Assembly: GCA_011052285.1 (NCBI GenBank)
Contig: DRJH01000351.1
Span: 1-6,131 of the forward strand
From: Gammaproteobacteria bacterium
GTDB taxonomy: Bacteria > Pseudomonadota > Gammaproteobacteria > Arenicellales > DRJH01
Length of the DNA: 6,131 bases
Direction of reading: 5' to 3'
The notes under the pieces are model-generated. The model saw only the letters and a program-made list of their open reading frames with translations, did no database searches and was not told where the DNA came from. A program made the translations under genes and the position numbers. Shown here piece after piece: positions 4,118 to 6,131 of this stretch (the first letter of the stretch is position 1; each line of letters opens with the position of its first letter).

Positions 4118-6131
4118 TTATTGCAAGAACACTTTTTGTTGAGATTTAAAGTTTGCCACATCATTAATTTCTGACCATTTAGGAGCATCAGTCGCTTTCT
4201 TACTTTGACTCTTCACTACATTGTTTCCAGGATGCAACACCAACAGGCTTGCCGATTTCACTGGATCAAGCACTGCCCGCTCATACAAATCCTGGAGCGA
4301 AGCCAGGTCGAGCTGCCGTAGTTGACTGGTAATCTGCTGTCGTGAATCGAAGTGTTCGAGTCCGTCATCAATCTCTCGCCAGTAGCGGGCGGAGCGGCTA
4401 CGCAGGTTTTTTTCCTCTTCATTGAGCTGCGTAATCAAAGCCTGCTTATGGGTGGCGAATCGCTGTGCCGACATCGTCCCCAAGGTTTTCTTAAAGTTCT
4501 GCAAGAAACGCTGCATCCGCCTGGACAACTCCAGCGCTGACACCGCTGGCGATTCAATTACTAATGCCAATCCGGGATATTTGAGCATCGGCATTCCAGT
4601 TGCAAACACGACATAGCCCAGTTGTTGCTCGGTACGTAACTGCTGATAAAACGGTGAAGACATTAATTGCCCCAGTAAGGCGAATTGGGCGCGTTGCTTC
4701 CAACTTTTGTTCCATCCCTGAAAATACAGCACGGCCGCCGCATCCGGGTGGGCTTTCATCAGTTGACGGCGATAGTGCCGCCCCCGATCAAGATCGATTA
4801 CCGTTGCAGCAGGTACGGCAGCGGTCGACCCCGGCAGTTGCAAATGTTGCTGTAAAATTTGGGTACGATCCTGCGTTTGCTGTGCGCTGACATTGCCATG
4901 TGACAAGACTACCACCTGCACAGACTTCCAGAATCGTGGTAAAAACTGCCGAAGATCTTCTACTGTTAAAGATTGCAACGCCTGCAACTGCTGTGCATCG
5001 GTCCACAAAGGCTTGATCAACAAGGTACGAACTGCACTGATGGCCCGTACGTAGGGTTTGCGCTGCAGGTTATTACTCAGCTCTTCAATCAAGGCATTTT
5101 TCAATACTACAAAACGCTGTTCTCGCAAAGTGGGCTGGTGCAAGGCATCCGCTATGGAAGCAAGTAGCAGGGACTGCTTATCACTGTAACCCCCTATGCG
5201 CACGGCAATCCCGCGAATATGCCGATACAGATCATAGTTCAGGCCGGCCAAACCTGCGTTATAGGCATATTCATTAAGCTGATCCTTCACCATACGAACA
5301 AACAATTCGGTCAGCACGGTATTACGGGGGCTCGCATTGGCCACCTGCGAACGGATACTGAAATAAAAGCTTGCGCGCGGTACCTTGAAGGTAAGATCTG
5401 TCTGATGCCAGACCTCCCAACCAGGTGGTGACTGTACACGCACGGGGATCGCTGTAGCCTTATCCGGGGACACAAGTTGCAAGTGTTCCGGGATAAAGGG
5501 GTTAGGAAGAGGGATGTGCAGAGCCGTACGGTCGAGCGTAGCTGTTTTCCAGTACGCCAGGGTTGCCAGGTCAGGTTTTTGACGCTGGTACGCGGTCCCG
5601 TACCAGGGTGTTTTCTGGGTGCTCTTGTATTCGGGTGCCATTACCGTAATCAAGGCATTCTCTGGCTGTAGAAAAGCCAACAGGCGTTTTGTCAATGCAG
5701 GGTCAAATCTTCGCATCATCCAGGGCCAGGCCAACACATCCTGAATGGGAATATCCTGCATATTCTGTGCTGCACTACGCACCGTAGCCTGGGCATCAGA
5801 CTGGCTTTTGAAACGAAACTGCAAGGCGTTAAGTTTTGACTGTTCCTCATAGATCGAGGCTTTCACCCCGCGATCCTGAATCAGCCTGATGGCTTGAAAC
5901 AATAAGGCGATGATGTCATTCTGATGTTCCAGACCGGCCCGTGTTAGTGTTATATTCACACCGAAGGTGCTTTCATTTTTCCTTCCTGCCCCCGCACCAG
6001 CACTCAATGCGCGGGCCCAACCCTTACTCTTTAATGCGGCTAACAGACTGCCTGAGCCTTCGTAGCCAAGCAGCTCACCGACAATATACATGGGTTTGCT
6101 TCGATAATAGGGCAATAATGCTGGTATCGGA
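4118..6131 (-). CDS. Insulinase/pitrilysin family (M16A) metalloprotease, 5' end outside the window
   Basis: About 670 codons of the C-terminal part. The frame stays open to the window edge (upstream residues read P-I-P-A-L-L before P-Y-Y-R-S-K-P), and the leftmost possible start is only an internal TTG, so the gene continues past 6131. Numbering from that TTG (6115), it follows pitrilysin and human insulin-degrading enzyme in order: G-Y-E-G-S-G-S-L-L-A-A-L-K (17-29), F-R-F-K (100-103), W-Y-G-T-A-Y (171-176), Q-L-N-E-Y-A-Y-N-A-G-L-A-G-L-N-Y-D-L (279-296), and R494-T-E-Q-Q-L-G-Y501-V-V-F. Arg494 and Tyr501 correspond to the IDE residues that bind substrate backbone. Missing are roughly 300 N-terminal residues with the HxxEH zinc motif and any signal peptide. 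E. coli PtrA, a periplasmic peptide-degrading enzyme of about 960 residues, is the natural comparison. Catalytic competence and location cannot be judged here. Confidence 0.93.
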   Translation of the reverse strand, partial: PIPALLPYYRSKPMYIVGELLGYEGSGSLLAALKSKGWARALSAGAGAGRKNESTFGVNITLTRAGLEHQNDIIALLFQAIRLIQDRGVKASIYEEQSKLNALQFRFKSQSDAQATVRSAAQNMQDIPIQDVLAWPWMMRRFDPALTKRLLAFLQPENALITVMAPEYKSTQKTPWYGTAYQRQKPDLATLAYWKTATLDRTALHIPLPNPFIPEHLQLVSPDKATAIPVRVQSPPGWEVWHQTDLTFKVPRASFYFSIRSQVANASPRNTVLTELFVRMVKDQLNEYAYNAGLAGLNYDLYRHIRGIAVRIGGYSDKQSLLLASIADALHQPTLREQRFVVLKNALIEELSNNLQRKPYVRAISAVRTLLIKPLWTDAQQLQALQSLTVEDLRQFLPRFWKSVQVVVLSHGNVSAQQTQDRTQILQQHLQLPGSTAAVPAATVIDLDRGRHYRRQLMKAHPDAAAVLYFQGWNKSWKQRAQFALLGQLMSSPFYQQLRTEQQLGYVVFATGMPMLKYPGLALVIESPAVSALELSRRMQRFLQNFKKTLGTMSAQRFATHKQALITQLNEEEKNLRSRSARYWREIDDGLEHFDSRQQITSQLRQLDLASLQDLYERAVLDPVKSASLLVLHPGNNVVKSQSKKATDAPKWSEINDVANFKSQQKVFLQ

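Noticed and set aside
4118..6115. Complete protease gene starting at the TTG at 6115
   Set aside because: The frame remains open to the window edge, and the residues just upstream continue the alignment to insulin-degrading enzyme. The zinc-binding N-terminal domain is missing, so this is a gene cut by the window, not a short protease or pseudogene.

Overview
This 6.1-kb window looks like ordinary chromosome of a Gram-negative bacterium, most likely a gammaproteobacterium. The reasons are a LolC/LolD lipoprotein-release operon, a type II signal peptide, an M16A pitrilysin-type protease and a small conserved protein of a kind I associate with gammaproteobacteria. Base composition is mixed, at roughly half GC by eye. 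I see no phage, IS, CRISPR, tRNA or rRNA signature, and no clear sign of a new multi-gene system.

Layout: (1) 42-506 (+) is a single-domain rhodanese with a six-residue CRSGNR active loop. (2) 551-2474 (-) is a two-gene operon, lolC followed by lolD, overlapping by 8 nt. It converges on the rhodanese gene and has its own extended -10 promoter at 2500-2508. No lolE lies downstream of lolD. (3) 2475-2904 is a 430-base gap without a convincing protein gene. It carries a minus-strand intrinsic terminator (2521-2542) just upstream of the lolC promoter and several inverted repeats, so a terminated minus-strand RNA, possibly a small RNA, is the simplest reading. (4) 2905-3615 (+) is a secreted lipoprotein with a Gly/Ser linker, a beta-sandwich-like core and an Asn/Asp/Ser/His repeat tail. 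A strong terminator follows at 3674-3700. (5) 3834-4073 (+) is a 79-residue conserved protein of unknown function, behind a candidate promoter containing perfect dyads. (6) 4118-6131 (-) is the C-terminal two thirds of an insulinase/pitrilysin protease, whose N-terminal part with the zinc site lies beyond the window edge.

Functional links: LolC and LolD would drive release of outer-membrane lipoproteins from the inner membrane. The lipoprotein at 2905, which lacks an Asp at +2, would be a client of that machinery. The remaining genes look like unrelated housekeeping or accessory functions. The points most worth checking are the possible minus-strand RNA upstream of lolC, the missing lolE, and the repeat-tailed lipoprotein.
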